A stretch of 26,897 nucleotides of DNA from Oppiella nova (taxonomy: Eukaryota > Arthropoda > Arachnida > Sarcoptiformes > Oppiidae), in assembly GCA_905397405.1 (NCBI GenBank), contig CAJPVJ010000380.1, positions 1 through 26,897 on the forward strand, read 5' to 3'. Below, piece after piece: positions 1 to 13,300 of this stretch. Within the stretch, counting starts at the first letter, position 1; every line of letters starts with the position of its first letter. A program made the translations under genes and the position numbers. Under the pieces are notes generated by a model, which worked only from the letters and a program-made list of their open reading frames with translations, was not told the origin of the DNA and searched no databases.

Positions 1-2674
1 ACTCTATAAAGACTAATTGTAACTTATATGTTTAAAGACTAATTGAGTAAATATGTAAAAATGAATTGGCAAATTGGCACCGTTTGGCCCTCATCCAATA
101 ATAATATGACACATATTGAACATTTTGTATCCTCTCAGTTGTTTCCCATTGCTTTGAGTGCTACTTATAATATTTATTATAAATTTAGCAGACAATGAAT
201 ATTGAATATAAAACAGCAAAATATTTACTTAAAAATTTTTGATTTGTAAATGAAATTCATTCTCTATTAGGAAAACAACAGATAATATTTATACTATTAT
301 ATTTATAAACTATAATTAATAGTTGTTTTAAAAATAAAAGTGTATTCAATCAGATATATAATTAGAGATTTTAGAATTTTAAATGCCAATAGTTGTAAAG
401 TTTAAATGATTAAAATAATGTTAATTTTAAAATTCAATTTGATACTAATTTGTAAAATGAATAAGTTTACATAAAGTTTTTACATTTCAAAACTTGTTTT
501 ACACCTGTTTTGTGGCCTAAAGACGTAATCGACAGGTGTTGCAGACCTTCGGACTTCAAGTAAAACAAATAAATTCTTTAATTAATATTTCATAATATAC
601 TCAAAAAATATTTTGTATTTAAGATTAATATCATTAACAAAGACAACTGTTAAAGCCGTCATTTTCTAATGAAAGTTTTAGTTTACAGTAAAAATATTTA
701 CTATTTATTATTGTTAATAATACTATTCAGTAATTCATTACATGTAAAATCCTGTAGTCACCTCTGGCTTAAACAACACTTAATGTGTCACTAATTAACT
801 CTTAAATCAAATCTTATCTAAATGCTAATTATACAGTATTTTCATTACAACTTATAGTAAATACAGAATATCAATAATGAATTATTATTTTAGAAAGCGA
901 TTCAAATAAGTAAAACATGTATCAAATATTGGTTTCTTATATACAATTCATTATTAGTAGTGGTTGTGAGAGTAGAGCCCAAAGCCATAAGACGTTTAAT
1001 ATAACATAAATAAAGTTAGGCATCAGTTAATAATTGTCTGATAAGTCAAATAGAAATGTTGTTAACAAATAACTAAAGTTTAGTTAAACCACTAAATGGA
1101 GTGAATGTGACAGAAGAGCCCTTTTGGCTAATTTAAAATTCGTGTTTTTAAGTTAATTTGATTTCCATTATTCATTGGCTGATAATAAAATGTCAAAACC
1201 CACTGATGGGCACGAATTACACACAATTTATTGCCTTCACTAGCGTTAAGTGATATTTCGGATACTTTGCAAGCGTTAGAGTATAGAGTCGTGAATATGT
1301 TGTTTGAATTGTTGGGAATATTTAACACATTTTACAAATTTAATCAATAATTTCAGCTCAATTTATTGTTCACAATAATAACTAAATAAATTTCTATTAC
1401 TTAGCGCTTATATTTGAATATTTATTTAAAAATTTTATTCAAATGTTTTATTTAAATATGCTAAATACTAAATGAATGTCTTTTTTATTAGTGTACTTCG
1501 GTATACTTACGAATAAAAGTAATAACAATATTTCACTTAGCAGCTTACAAATTTGTTAAATAAACAAATATAACTTATATAAGTTTAGTTAGTTGTGAGA
1601 GATAATTTATTATGTTCATCAATGCTAATACAGATCACTTCAAAATCTAGTAAATTGTAGGGCTCTGAATATTATATATTTAATTTGGTGTCATTAAAAT
1701 AAAATTTATTAAATAGATTGTAAAACTACATTGTAATTTTAGTTTAACTTTTCTGTAATTTTCATTTATAAAGTATACATTTACTTAACAATATTTCAAC
1801 AAAATAGTACTTAATTAACCAATTTATAACAAAATAACTAAACATCTATCAATATTTATTTCCAATACCGTGGAAAAAATTTATAATTGCTCTCCAAAAA
1901 AGGATTAATAAAATAAATAAACTCTAAATATGATTAACTAAATTATTGATAAAAAGATTAATTAAATCAAACCAAAGTCGAGATTGATTTGTAATGAGTA
2001 TTTTATCATAGTCTACCAAAAACCTTATGATATAAAATATTAGCAATGCATTGGTTATAAATTGAACATTTTTGTAAAATCGTCGTCCTTTTTATCATCG
2101 CTCGAAATGATTACTAGTTTTTGATGCAATGATATCTCAAATATACTTTTCGTAGAAAACAACTTTCAAAACTATTAAACTCATCAAGTAATCTAAACAT
2201 TGTTTATCACTTAAATTTTTCTACTAAATATAGAACTAAAATACGAATTGAGTATTGAGTAAGTTATGGGTAAAACTAATTGAAACTTAATAACGATTCA
2301 GAAGGTCTCAAATATGAAGTCAAACTAATCATAATTATTATGTAGGCATTAGAGCAATATATTTGAAGGGTTAGACAAAAAGGCACACTTGAACTCAAGT
2401 GCCTATACAATGAGCTTATGTTTCTCAATGTTCGTCAAACAATATCTCATTTTATCACTATTTAAACATTTAATTGTTCTTCAATTATGATATTATTATA
2501 CAATAATATAACTAATATAACACACAATTCGTGTTCAATACGAGTAAAGCGCATATTAATTGTTAACTAATAACTCGGAGGGGAACTCATTCAATACATC
2601 TAATCATTTTATTTGTCTCATCCTATCAGTCCTATGATTGCAGAGATTAACCATTTCTAGACCATTACATTCCC

Positions 2675-2677
<3 letters not shown>

Positions 2678-2712
<35 letters not shown>
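2678..2712. repeat. (AG)n microsatellite
   Basis: About 17 uninterrupted AG units in an otherwise AT-rich spacer. Confidence 0.95.
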
Positions 2713-2715
<3 letters not shown>

Positions 2716-3253
2716 ATTGTTGTCATCATTGAATCAAATAATTTTCTTCTTAATTAACCAACAAATATAAAACTGGTCATCACTTGCGTGTCCTCTTAAA
2801 TCTTGATTCAGTGTTAGCTTTACTCCGAGTGTTAAATATAAAATGTTGGCCACGTATAAGATGTTGCAAACATACAGTATTAATATCTAAGTGCCATTGC
2901 TTTACTTAACATATTATGAAGAATAACTTATTCTGAATAAGAGATTTGTAATGGGTTTCTACATAGTTATGCAATAGTACTATGAAATTGCAGACACCAC
3001 CCTGGTGCTCTGTTGTAGTTTCATTTCATATATTGTGTCTATGAAAAATAGTAAAAACATTAATCTTAAGTTGCTTTACAATTAATCTTATATTTCTATG
3101 TGAATCTAATGTGAGATGTATAAACTAAATATAAGCATTGATTTATTCAATATTATTATGTTATGCCATATTATAAGAGTAAATGCAATAAATGAGTGAA
3201 AGAAATATTAAACTGACATTAATTTAGTAAAAATATAAACATTTAAGAAAATA

Positions 3254-3275
3254 AATGAATGAATGAATGAATGAA
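3254..3275. repeat. (AATG)n microsatellite
   Basis: Five tandem AATG units plus a partial one, followed by several looser AATGA steps down to about 3315. Confidence 0.9.
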
Positions 3276-3388
3276 ATATAAGAACTGAATGACAGAAATA
3301 ATATAAATGAATGAAACTCTCATTTGACTGGTGTTTGAAATTTGAGAAATGAACTCATATTATGTTTAAAGAGGTTTGGGATCAGAGA

Positions 3389-3778
3389 CTACTCGACATT
3401 CGTGATAAGAATGCGTATTCGTATGGAGAGCACCGGTACTTCCGTTTGAGAGCAATTGCGATGACTTGTGAGGGCTAACATTGAGCATACATAGGGCTCC
3501 ACACACATGTCCATCAGTTGGCAGTAATTGATTTGAAAATTACACATTTGGCTAATTGTGTGAATTCTGACGACTAGAGACTTGACTGCATCCATACCTG
3601 GCGTTAAACAGTCGGCCCCTTCTTGCATAGCATAGCATTGATTTGCAGCTTTTGAAGCATAATATGATCTAAAAGTATAGCGAATGGGAAGGGATGGTAA
3701 GGCATAGGCGTATGGGATGTGAGTTGGGAACAGATGGCAGCAGAAGTAAGCCATAGATAACAATAGTTTTTTATGCAT
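3389..3778 (-). CDS. Possible small secreted cysteine-containing protein
   Basis: I recognise no family. The frame has 129 codons. It opens with two lysines and a hydrophobic stretch (LLLSMAYFCCHLF) ending in a plausible signal-peptidase region (YAYA before LPSLP, near residue 27). The rest carries seven cysteines, including one cluster at about residues 80-95 (C-x6-C-x4-C-x5-C). The region is less AT-rich than the spacer to its left, and the frame is long for chance here. It is head-to-head with the SoxF gene, 225 bp between start codons, so the two could share a promoter. Caution: in-frame GTATGG (after a CCAG) and a nearby GCAG could be a small intron, and the C-terminus after the last cysteine has no domain character. 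Whether it is secreted is inferred only from the N-terminus. It could still be a chance frame. Confidence 0.4.
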   Translation of the reverse strand: MHKKLLLSMAYFCCHLFPTHIPYAYALPSLPIRYTFRSYYASKAANQCYAMQEGADCLTPGMDAVKSLVVRIHTISQMCNFQINYCQLMDMCVEPYVCSMLALTSHRNCSQTEVPVLSIRIRILITNVE

Positions 3779-4003
3779 TGGTTGTTGAAGTTGTAAAACA
3801 CGTCCGCTTTTGGAGATCAGTGTTGTGTTGAGTACGGCGTGGATAACAGTAACTCAACTCAACAGTCAAACCCAACTTCACTACAAACTTTGAAAACTTT
3901 ACACAACTTTGAAAAACTTCACTTCTTTTGCAAACTTTTTCACTTTTTTGTGTTTTGGTTACATTTGATCCAAACTTAAGAACTTTGAGAAACTTGATCA
4001 GTG
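3779..4003 (+). promoter_or_regulatory. SoxF 5' leader and candidate promoter
   Basis: The segment lies between the two divergent starts. A TCAGT at 3817-3821 matches the arthropod initiator core and would put transcription start near 3819, giving a leader of about 185 bases. The leader from 3886 to 3988 is built from loosely repeated A-runs and ACTTTG/AACTT units, with AACTTTGA exactly repeated at 3886, 3905 and 3981. No TATA box or downstream promoter element is evident. The start site is an inference. Confidence 0.35.
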
Positions 4004-7000
4004 ATGGCATCTCCCGCTGCTTACGAACCGATGCCCAATGAGCTGACTGGCCATCACTCGACAGCCATGTCGTCGCCCTATCCTCACTGTGAACCCCATG
4101 TCTTGAGTCAACTGTCACCCACGAAATCAGCCAATAGTATGGGTCATCAGCACAGCACCGATGCCTCCACTCCTAACAGTGTGTATACCATATATAATGA
4201 CACCTCTGAAAGTGCCATCACTGAAGGGACACCACTTGACTGGGCATACCATCGCGAGCACGACCTCAGCTACCCATCAGAGCACGAGGGCTCCAGTCCT
4301 TTGGGTCTCTACGGACACCACAGTATGGGCGCAGAGATGGCACTGACCGGCAGTCATGTCACTCACGCACATCACTTGGCTGTCAAACTGGGCGCCAATC
4401 ATATGGGCAAAGGGGTTGGGGTTGGCAGAGGTGGTGGAGCCGGTGCTCATGCGGTCAGTGTTGAGCAACGGATACGGCGACCGATGAATGCATTCATGGT
4501 TTGGGCAAAGGCTGAGCGCAAGAGACTGGCGGATGAGAATCCTGACCTACACAACGCTGATCTCAGCAAAATGCTAGGTATGTCACGAGTCCCATCTCCC
4601 TATCCTCCCTATCCTCCTATGTTCCTACACTACGCTATGCTCCCAATGCCTCATCACTTGCCTCCACTTCCTTCACTCCCTTCACTGCTATTTTTGTTCA
4701 CATATTTTAAAATAGGTTTTCATATTTACGAATAATGAATCAAAGTTTAGATCAAATGCTTTTGCTTTTCATGAAACAATCTATTATCAAATGATATTTC
4801 ATAGAAATGTTTTTATGAGTGCTTTCATTTGAGCTCTAAATGCAGTCCTAATGGAGGAAATAATTGTATCTTTTATTCAAATATTCAGAGAAATCGCATA
4901 GATTTGTGTATAACAGTCATTAGATTGGAAATTGAAATGATTAATACATTTATAATGGCTTTGAGAAGTGCATCGTTTGCATCACTTATAGCACTGACAC
5001 CACTCAGACCTCTCATACCTCTCAACCACTTTTCTTAAGCCACTATTACGGCACACAATCGCTTACGAGTGCTATTACTGTAGCACTCGTTAATGTAATG
5101 CAATGCAAATGATGTAGTTTTTGTAAATGGGTTACAATCAAAACCATTACACACAACACAACACACACTCCGATATACTATCGTGATATGTGTGGTGTGT
5201 AAGAAGTATATAGAGTGCAATGTATGCGCTGCGAGTGTCTGAGCGATTGTCATCCGAAAAATTTGTTACATAATTAGAAGTTTGAAAATTGCTTTAAATG
5301 TAAAAGTCTTTTGGATGGGAAGTAATATAAGTATAAATAAGTTGTGATTAAGAAAAGTAATTACGCGTTATTATCAACTTCTTGAGCAATGGTGGGCCAT
5401 ATGTATGTGAGTTCTTTATATAAACATAGCCCTGGGCACTTTTCCACCTTCAATTGAGAAGTCCTACTTTACACACATTTAAAGCCCACTTCATTTGAGA
5501 TGAGGTGAATCTCTCATAAGTTTTTGATGAGTTTTCACTTAATGATAGTCTAATTCTAGAGCTATTCTAACATACAGTGCATTGGAGTGGCCAATGGGAC
5601 AGACCGGTAGCACCAGTAGGATCAGTCCAGTGACCACTTTATTTTTAGGCACCATTACAGTGATAGCTGTGCTCTAATCACACAATAGCTGTGCAAAAGT
5701 AGTGACAGGAGCACTGAAATGATAATACATTACTAATGATATGTATTTTAATACTTTTTGGGTTTAGTGTTCATATTATTCTCCATTCGAGTCATATCTC
5801 GGAGAATAGAGTTCTGAATATTTAAGTTCATAACACATAACACATACCATAACCATAACCACCAACTGTTTGATGTAATATAACGTTATACTCTATACAG
5901 TATGTTATAAATGCTTACTTTTATGCATTTTCGCCTCAGGTTTTGTTTAGTGTTTCACTTCATGCTAATGCTCAGTATATTTAACCTCTGATCCTTTTTT
6001 AAGGACTACCGTTCCTGACATTCTTATACAACTTGATTCCCTGCTCTCTCTCTCTCTCTCCCTCCCTCCCTCCCTCTCCCTCTGTAGGCATTCAAAACAA
6101 TACGATTTTTCATTATTCAAGTAATCCTAACATTCAAGTGATTTATATTTTTAAAAATCGTAATAAACGTTGCATTACTTGAAACTAAAACCATTTAAAG
6201 TGCAATAAATTCAACACTTATTCAGTGTTTGCAAATATATGGCTGTTTGTCAAGTGATAGTCAAATGTAGAGAAGTTTTCAAATATTTCCCAAAATTCTC
6301 AGCATTGGCTCCAATATTGAGAGATTGAGAGTAATGTTGTTATGAATTGTTTTATTGATTGTGTGTTTGAAGTGGAGTTAATCAGTGATTATGTAATAGT
6401 GATTTGGAAGGGCTCTAAATGGCACGGAAGCGGCCATCAAATGGTTGCCATTAAATGCTTCACTTTATATTTGAGGCATTTCTTGACGAGTAATCCATCA
6501 GATTTTGTAAAATCCATATAAGAAGCCAATAGGACTGCCAATAGGGCGCTCTGGCCTTAATGGAGCCGACACTACGGCTGTACAACTCGTTTGAATGTAT
6601 TACTGATTATACTTATAGTATATATAAGTCTTATACTGTATGTTATATACTGTATGTTATAGCGATTGCTGTGCTTTGCCTTAGAATCTGTTGAATATGT
6701 TGTGTAAGAATTCTGTGAGACTTGACTTCACTTGAGACTTATAGAGAAAAGAAAACAAAATACAATTTTCTTTATTTAAATGCTTTGAATAATTGCTAGT
6801 TTTTGGAACACAAGAAAATTCCAGTCCATACAGACATACAGACTGTCAGTATTTGATTCAAATCGAAAAGATATTCATTTTCGATAAAACTAAGAAAAGC
6901 GAAACATTGGATGCATTTAATTGAGAGAAATATGTCTTTAATCCGGATTACAGTCTTTATTATTCAAAGTTTCGTGAGAAAAGTCATAATTCGGAAAAAC

Positions 7001-7316
7001 TGGAGAAAATTGTTATGAAAACTAAAAACAAAAACTAATGATAACAATAAGTGAGTAACGAAAACATGAAGATTTAGACCTTGCGTTTAGATATGGCTTA
7101 GCATTACTTAACATTACAGGCATTGCCAGTATTTCTACATTTAATTCTCACTAATACTCGCTCGCATGCAATCATCTATACATACATACGATACATACGA
7201 TACATACGCGAACATTAAACGCTCGATTCTTCCTTGTCTTACATTCAATTCAAAAATAAAATCATCCCTTTCTCTCAAAAACCACCACCACCTCACTCCC
7301 CACCAGTCTCTCTCTT

Positions 7317-7354
<38 letters not shown>

Positions 7355-10300
7355 CTGACAGTCTGTCTGTTGTCGACCTTCAGAAGAGAACTGTTGCCTT
7401 AAATCCTTTGATGTGATGTCACTTAGCAAATAATTTTCTATTGAATTGATCGCCAACACAACACAACATAACACTACACCACACATCACATCACATCACA
7501 ACCAAACTCTTGGAAATTTCGAAGAAAATTTTCATTTATTTTTCTTATTATTTTAAATTAGATGTTAGAGTAGTGTTTGGAGTGTCAGTGTGTTTGCAAT
7601 ATTTGCATTAATTTTAATAAATAAGCTCTTGATGCAAATTTTTGTAAATCTATATCTTAATGTGACTTAAAGTGAAGTAAAGTTACATTTAATGAGTTTG
7701 GGATATTTAAGCGTCAAAAGCAATGATTATACTGTATATTGGATGTGGAGTTTGAGGGTTTGGAGTGTGGAGTGAGGAGAGAGAGAGAGAGACTTTGGAA
7801 GTGATTGCGTGTCTATGGGTCTAATGTATTGGCAATTTGATTGTATTTCATTCAATTGCATTGTATTGCGTGTTAAGTAATTGTGCGAAACCTTGGGTCG
7901 CAAATTGAGAAATATATAGAAATATTGAATGTTTATACTCTTTATACAGCATATCATAAGGAAGGCTAGCAATGAATCTTAAGTTATTTTCATTACTCTC
8001 TACTAATATTGCTTCTTCACCGCTACTAAAGTCTTATTAAAAATCCATTGCTTTACTAATGATAGGTTTTGCAGTTATTAGACGTTAGACAGCATTCATT
8101 CTCTCCTTAACATCCATTAACTATCAAAATGTGTTATAACTTCTACACTATTCAATACAGTCTACCTGTATATACCGAATATATTATTCATTAATGCCTG
8201 GATTCTCATAAAGAATAAATGGCAGCACAATATTGTCCCCGATTTTGGCACTTTTAAAAAACATTAATCAATATTTTAACCTCAAAATAGAGTTGTTTTT
8301 TTCTTATTTCCTTTTCCTTTAAAATATGTTTTGAATTCAATCAAAATGTTTAAAAACTAAATAATCTCATCAATGGTTTAGTAATATCTATATGTTTTTG
8401 ATGATTGCATTCTTTTGTTTAATATATTTGAGTGACGAACAAATCACTCATTTCTAAACTTTTGGCAACTTTTATGCATTCAATTCTCGATAAAATAGTT
8501 TAATAATGAAATTATTTTAAATAGTAGATAAAAAAGGTTTGTTTTATTACAAAATTCTTGAAAATTCCATTTTTGGAAAACATTTAAATGTTTTTGAATG
8601 ATAAATAGTTTCAATATTAATAATATAAAAAATTAATAAAACAGATACTTTATAAATTGATTCATAATATTGATAATTAAATAACTGATTGATATTAATT
8701 TTCGTTCAAAGCAATTAAAATGAAATGAAAATTTATTAATTTTTGTAATTAACTTTTTTCATGATATTACATAATAAAAACTTATTATAGTACTAGTATA
8801 ATAAGAGTTTTATAAATATGTTTTTGTATTTAATGAGTAAAATACGATAAGTAACTGTAAGCTTATAACTGTAACTTGCTTTGCTATACAGTAAGTGTTA
8901 TTTATAAAGTTATTTTGAAAGCAGATCTCGTTTTGCATCCATTTTTGACAGAAACTTAGATCACAATTAATATGAAATGATTAGATCATTAGCCCATATA
9001 TAAGATGACTGAGACTTTGCTATTATAATGATGTGTGTGTACTGTAATATTGTTAGTACATTATGTCGGGCTATTTAGTGTCGTTGCGCTCACCCATCAC
9101 CGCAATCACCGGGTCTTTGTTACCCTACCTTTCCTGTACAGCCTTTCCAACACTGCCCCACATTATACATAACACTTACTCTTCAAATCTTATTTTAATT
9201 TCAAACCCAACGACATTGAGATATAGAAAGAGAAATAAAATGCATTAATATTAAGAGAAAATGATTGCACGTATTTATGTCACCGATAATTATGTTTAAT
9301 GATAATTGAGAGGCCTTTGGCTCTACACTAGGGCTCCACTCAATCGTATGGTGAATATGAATGCAGTTCTGCATAAGTAAAGCAACCAATTCTTGCATTT
9401 AAACACAGCTATCACTTGCATTACTATTATTTGGTGTTTTAGGTGTTTAACGATTTAAATGTTTTCAAAAGATATTGAGAAAAATTTAAATAAAAAATGA
9501 ATGAATTTTGTTGTGAAGTATAAGAGAGCGAAGAAAAAAGTTTTCATGAAAAGGAAATAAAGTGTTTTTGTGACGTACGCTAAGATTGAAGATAAGTACG
9601 TAAAAACTGGTCACGAAATTAAGTGTATGGTAGGGTATGGTAGGGCTGGTTTGAACTTTTTTATTTTAAGAGATCAGGGTGGGATCTACCAAACCATTGT
9701 TATCCATTGCATCCAAGTCCTAGTTTTGATTCTGTTCCCAAATCTACTGTACATTATTTACAATAGTGTAACACTTGGATCAAACATTGCACGGGTAGTA
9801 CAGGCTATGAACAGGCAGTGCACTCAAAGGGTGTAGTTCTTGTGTCACAAAAGATAGAGTAGAGCGCTGTTGAGGCTGTAGAGGCTGTTAAGGTGAGCCC
9901 GCATTGTATCACATCTTAGACACTATAAGACTGTATGTTTCCCGCATATAATTTAATGACTGACCCAACGCTCATACATGAAATGCTATGACGAGGCAAT
10001 TCTGACCATTTATTTGACTTTTATGAGCGCATAATAATTGGTGGGAATGGGCTGTAGATTACTGTTGTTAGGACTCATAGCTGATGAACAGTTTGTGATC
10101 AGCACTCACTCTCAGGGCTTATATTGTGAAAGGCCTGCAATTTAGGTCTCATTCTCTATAGTATGTCGAATGACATGCCTTTCGCACGAATCGCATATTT
10201 GGCTCTTTTATCCATTCATTCATTTTCTGCATTTCATCCAAAATCATAACCAAAACTCCAAATCAAACTCTCAATTCAATATTAAGCGCAGTTTTGGTGG

Positions 10301-13300
10301 TTTTGGTTGTTGTTTGCAAAGCTTTGTTAAGAAAATCTCGATTTTGTGAGTTATGGCCACTTCTTTACTGTTAAGAATCAAAACTAGTTATTGAGTAGTC
10401 GTTTGTAATTGTTTTGATGTTTAGATCCCCTGTTAAACAGTTTTCGTTACCACTTGTACTCAAAGTTTAATTTATTTTAAAATTAAAATTTATATTTTGA
10501 TAGAAAGATAAGATTTATTATTTTTATGTTGTTTTTATTGCTTGGTATTTAATAATTCGATATATAATTAATAAATAAAATAATTTTCATAGGAATAAGT
10601 TATTTATGGCATGAATTAACAACTGCTTTGTTATTAGAATAGATGACTAAATAATAAGCAAATTAATAGCGGTGTTAGTAAAAGTCAGTATAAGAGGGCA
10701 ACTTTTGTGCACTTTTGAGCACTTGGATGGGTTGCCATTTGATAATTGTCTGGAATCTAGTGTTTAAATCTTATTTTAATGGCGAACAAGAATGTGATAA
10801 TAAAACAATGACCTGAGACTGGAGTTGTACAGAGTCTGCAGTGATTGTAGTGACTGTGACTGAGCTCACAGTTACCTAAATCTCTATCTATTGAATGATA
10901 TGTGGGAAGAGGTCTTGAAGACGAGCTAACCTCAAGCGAAAACGCCTCGAATAATGAAAATTAGCAAAAATCATAATCGAGATTACATTTGATGTGATGA
11001 ATGCAATTAAAACTAAATTATTAATTGTAATAACTCTTTACAATTAGATATAATTCCTACTCAGTCTCGCTCTGTCCAGTATTTAGGCCAACAGTTAGAC
11101 ATACTTTTCTCATAAGCGCTCAAATATTTCACTAAAGGTAGAGCCCAGGCATAGCACTGTTACCTATACGTGACATGATTACCAGATTATGTAATCACAA
11201 CTTGTATATAACCCCAGGCCATTTACGCACTTTGAATTGGAAATCAACTCAACTTTTACCATCTCTTCAATGTATTCAATAGTAACAAGAAATATGACTC
11301 TCGAGTCGTGTTTTTTATTGATAGCATTTAATTTATGGCCAAATTAATTATAAAAAGCAACAAACTATACACACAAGTGATTAATCGCTTCCATTCCTAA
11401 ACTCAATGAACATATTTTAATGAATGAAACCAAACGAAAGCTCTTTTTCTTGCTATCAATTTCATACACTAGAGTCGGTCCCAGACTATCACTACATCCA
11501 TGAGTACATTCATGGGTACATCTATGGTATACTTACCTGTACAGTACCACACACTCTACTACTCACTGTACTACACACCATCCCATTCTTTCCATTAAAT
11601 GCCAAATAATTATCACCTGAAGGGTCAACAAATAATGCACTCAATTGGATCATATTTTTAAATATACCTGTATTATGATATGAATCCTAATGAATAGTCG
11701 AGTACTAAATTGTTGCAAATCTTGTCCAACAGTTTGCGTTCAAATTATTGAGTAAACATTTATGAGTATTTTTGAGTCTAGAAAATATTTTTGCGTTTTT
11801 TACAAACTTTTTTTGATCAACTCATTGAGTGTCTGTTGAAGTGAAGTAAAACAAATGTGTGATATCCCATCCCACCCACAGGTATAGTTTGCTGAACGCC
11901 TGTACAGATAAGTCTCACCTGACCTATAGTTGAGTGAACATAAGATGCAGTTATGAGAGTCTTCTAAACCAAATATATGTATTGTGCGAAACACCCATTC
12001 CTATGCATATAATGCATATACAGGTATATGTGATGTAATGCTGTGTATAATAAGTGGAATACACGATATGTATCTGTGATATAATGGACTATCATATATC
12101 AATACATTATCTGTAGATATCATTTAAAGCACTTCCGGTTCAAACAAATATTGTAATATTATTTTTGCAAATATTCGATACATTTCGATGTATTGTATGA
12201 TTGATGAAAATATTTTGTTATTAATAATTAGAAAGATTTTCAGAGGAATTACGGTTGAGCACAAGTGAATATAATCCCGAGTGAAATCCCGGTGCTTGCA
12301 ATGCGTGATAGAAATCTTACAGCGCATCCCTATCCCATGTTTTGCGATTTGAGAGCCGGTGTACCTATTCTTCACTGGAGCTGTCCTATGCTTTTCGATC
12401 ATCTTATGTGTAATTGAATACCTGAGCGTAACATATAATTATTGTTTAATCTCTGACAGCCATAGCCATAGCCATACATATCTTCCCATTTTAGGGAATG
12501 CATCAAATTTTTTGATAACAACCCAAAACTTATTTTTACGCATTAATTAACTTCATTTTTGTATTAATAGCTATAATAGCAGTGAATACCTATCGCTAGT
12601 AGTGTTGAGACGTAAATCTCTGGAAATATTATTTTCATATAAGATTAGACCAGAGTTTGGGGCCAATAATGAGAACCCATTTGACAGAAGTCTATCCGTT
12701 TGTTAGGATGTCATGAAAGCCGTTAAACCTTTGATCCAAACAAATGTTGAACACAATTGTATGCTTTCGTATGAATTGCTATGAAATTTGGGTGTTTTAG
12801 GTGTTTTCCATTTAGTAGAGGCGCCGCTCTTTAATTAGGTGCGACTCTCATCACGACTCCATACCACTCCATACCCACTCTTAGTCCTCATATCTAAACA
12901 TCTTTTGATCGAATTTGAATCCAAATTGAAGTCAAACTCAAACTTCGGTTTAGATCTGTATTAGTATTTGAAACGATTGCAGAGATAGTGAAACGAAATG
13001 AAACACAAAAACACGTTTTAAGATCTGGAATCTCGGATCACAGCTGCCATTTCACAATCCTGTGCTGACCCTCCCATTCCTCCCTTTCCTCCCATTTGAT
13101 AAGTTGACCCCATCTTTCATTTATTTCCTCAACAATACATGTATTTGAATGAGAGATAAGTTTTTAATTATTCGATCGTTTGGTTTGCTTTCGTTTTCAT
13201 CTTTCAGGCAAGAAATGGAAGGCTTTGACGCCTCCAGAGAGACGTCCGTATGTTGAAGAGGCTGAACGACTTCGTGTGCAACATATGCAGGACTATCCCA

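Larger units (their letters stand above)
1..3388. other. AT-rich intergenic spacer, no gene seen
   Basis: Very AT-rich sequence with stop codons in all frames. The longest open frame (1128-1328, minus, 66 codons) has no recognisable motif and looks like chance. A GA microsatellite, an AATG repeat and a short imperfect palindrome at 2381-2404 are the only structures seen. Any 3' UTR of an off-window gene could not be recognised. Confidence 0.7.
4578..13207 (+). other. 8.6 kb SoxF intron within the HMG box
   Basis: Starts with gtatgt and ends with ctttcag. No exon, tRNA or nested gene could be supported inside it. Open frames at 4829-5038, 9063-9248, 9570-9836 and 11424-11609 have no domain character. 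It contains CT/GA microsatellites and islands of more complex, less AT-rich sequence, for example 5570-5700, 6410-6600 and 12640-12900, amid AT-rich filler. Long introns of developmental regulators often hold enhancers, but that is inference here. Confidence 0.85.

Noticed and set aside
2381-2404. Imperfect palindrome AGGCAC(A)CTTGA/TCAAGTGCCT
   Set aside because: About 10 bp arms with a bulge; within what long AT-rich spacers produce by chance.
3604-4118. Minus-strand frames overlapping SoxF exon 1 and the secreted-type frame
   Set aside because: Shadows of the SoxF coding exon and of the 3389-3778 frame.
7166-7489. Open frames over the CT microsatellite on both strands
   Set aside because: Generated by the repeat (Ser/Leu and Glu/Arg runs); no other coding sign.
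9570-9836. 88-codon frame in the SoxF intron with a hydrophobic stretch
   Set aside because: No recognisable family, no splice or promoter context, and composition like the surrounding intron.
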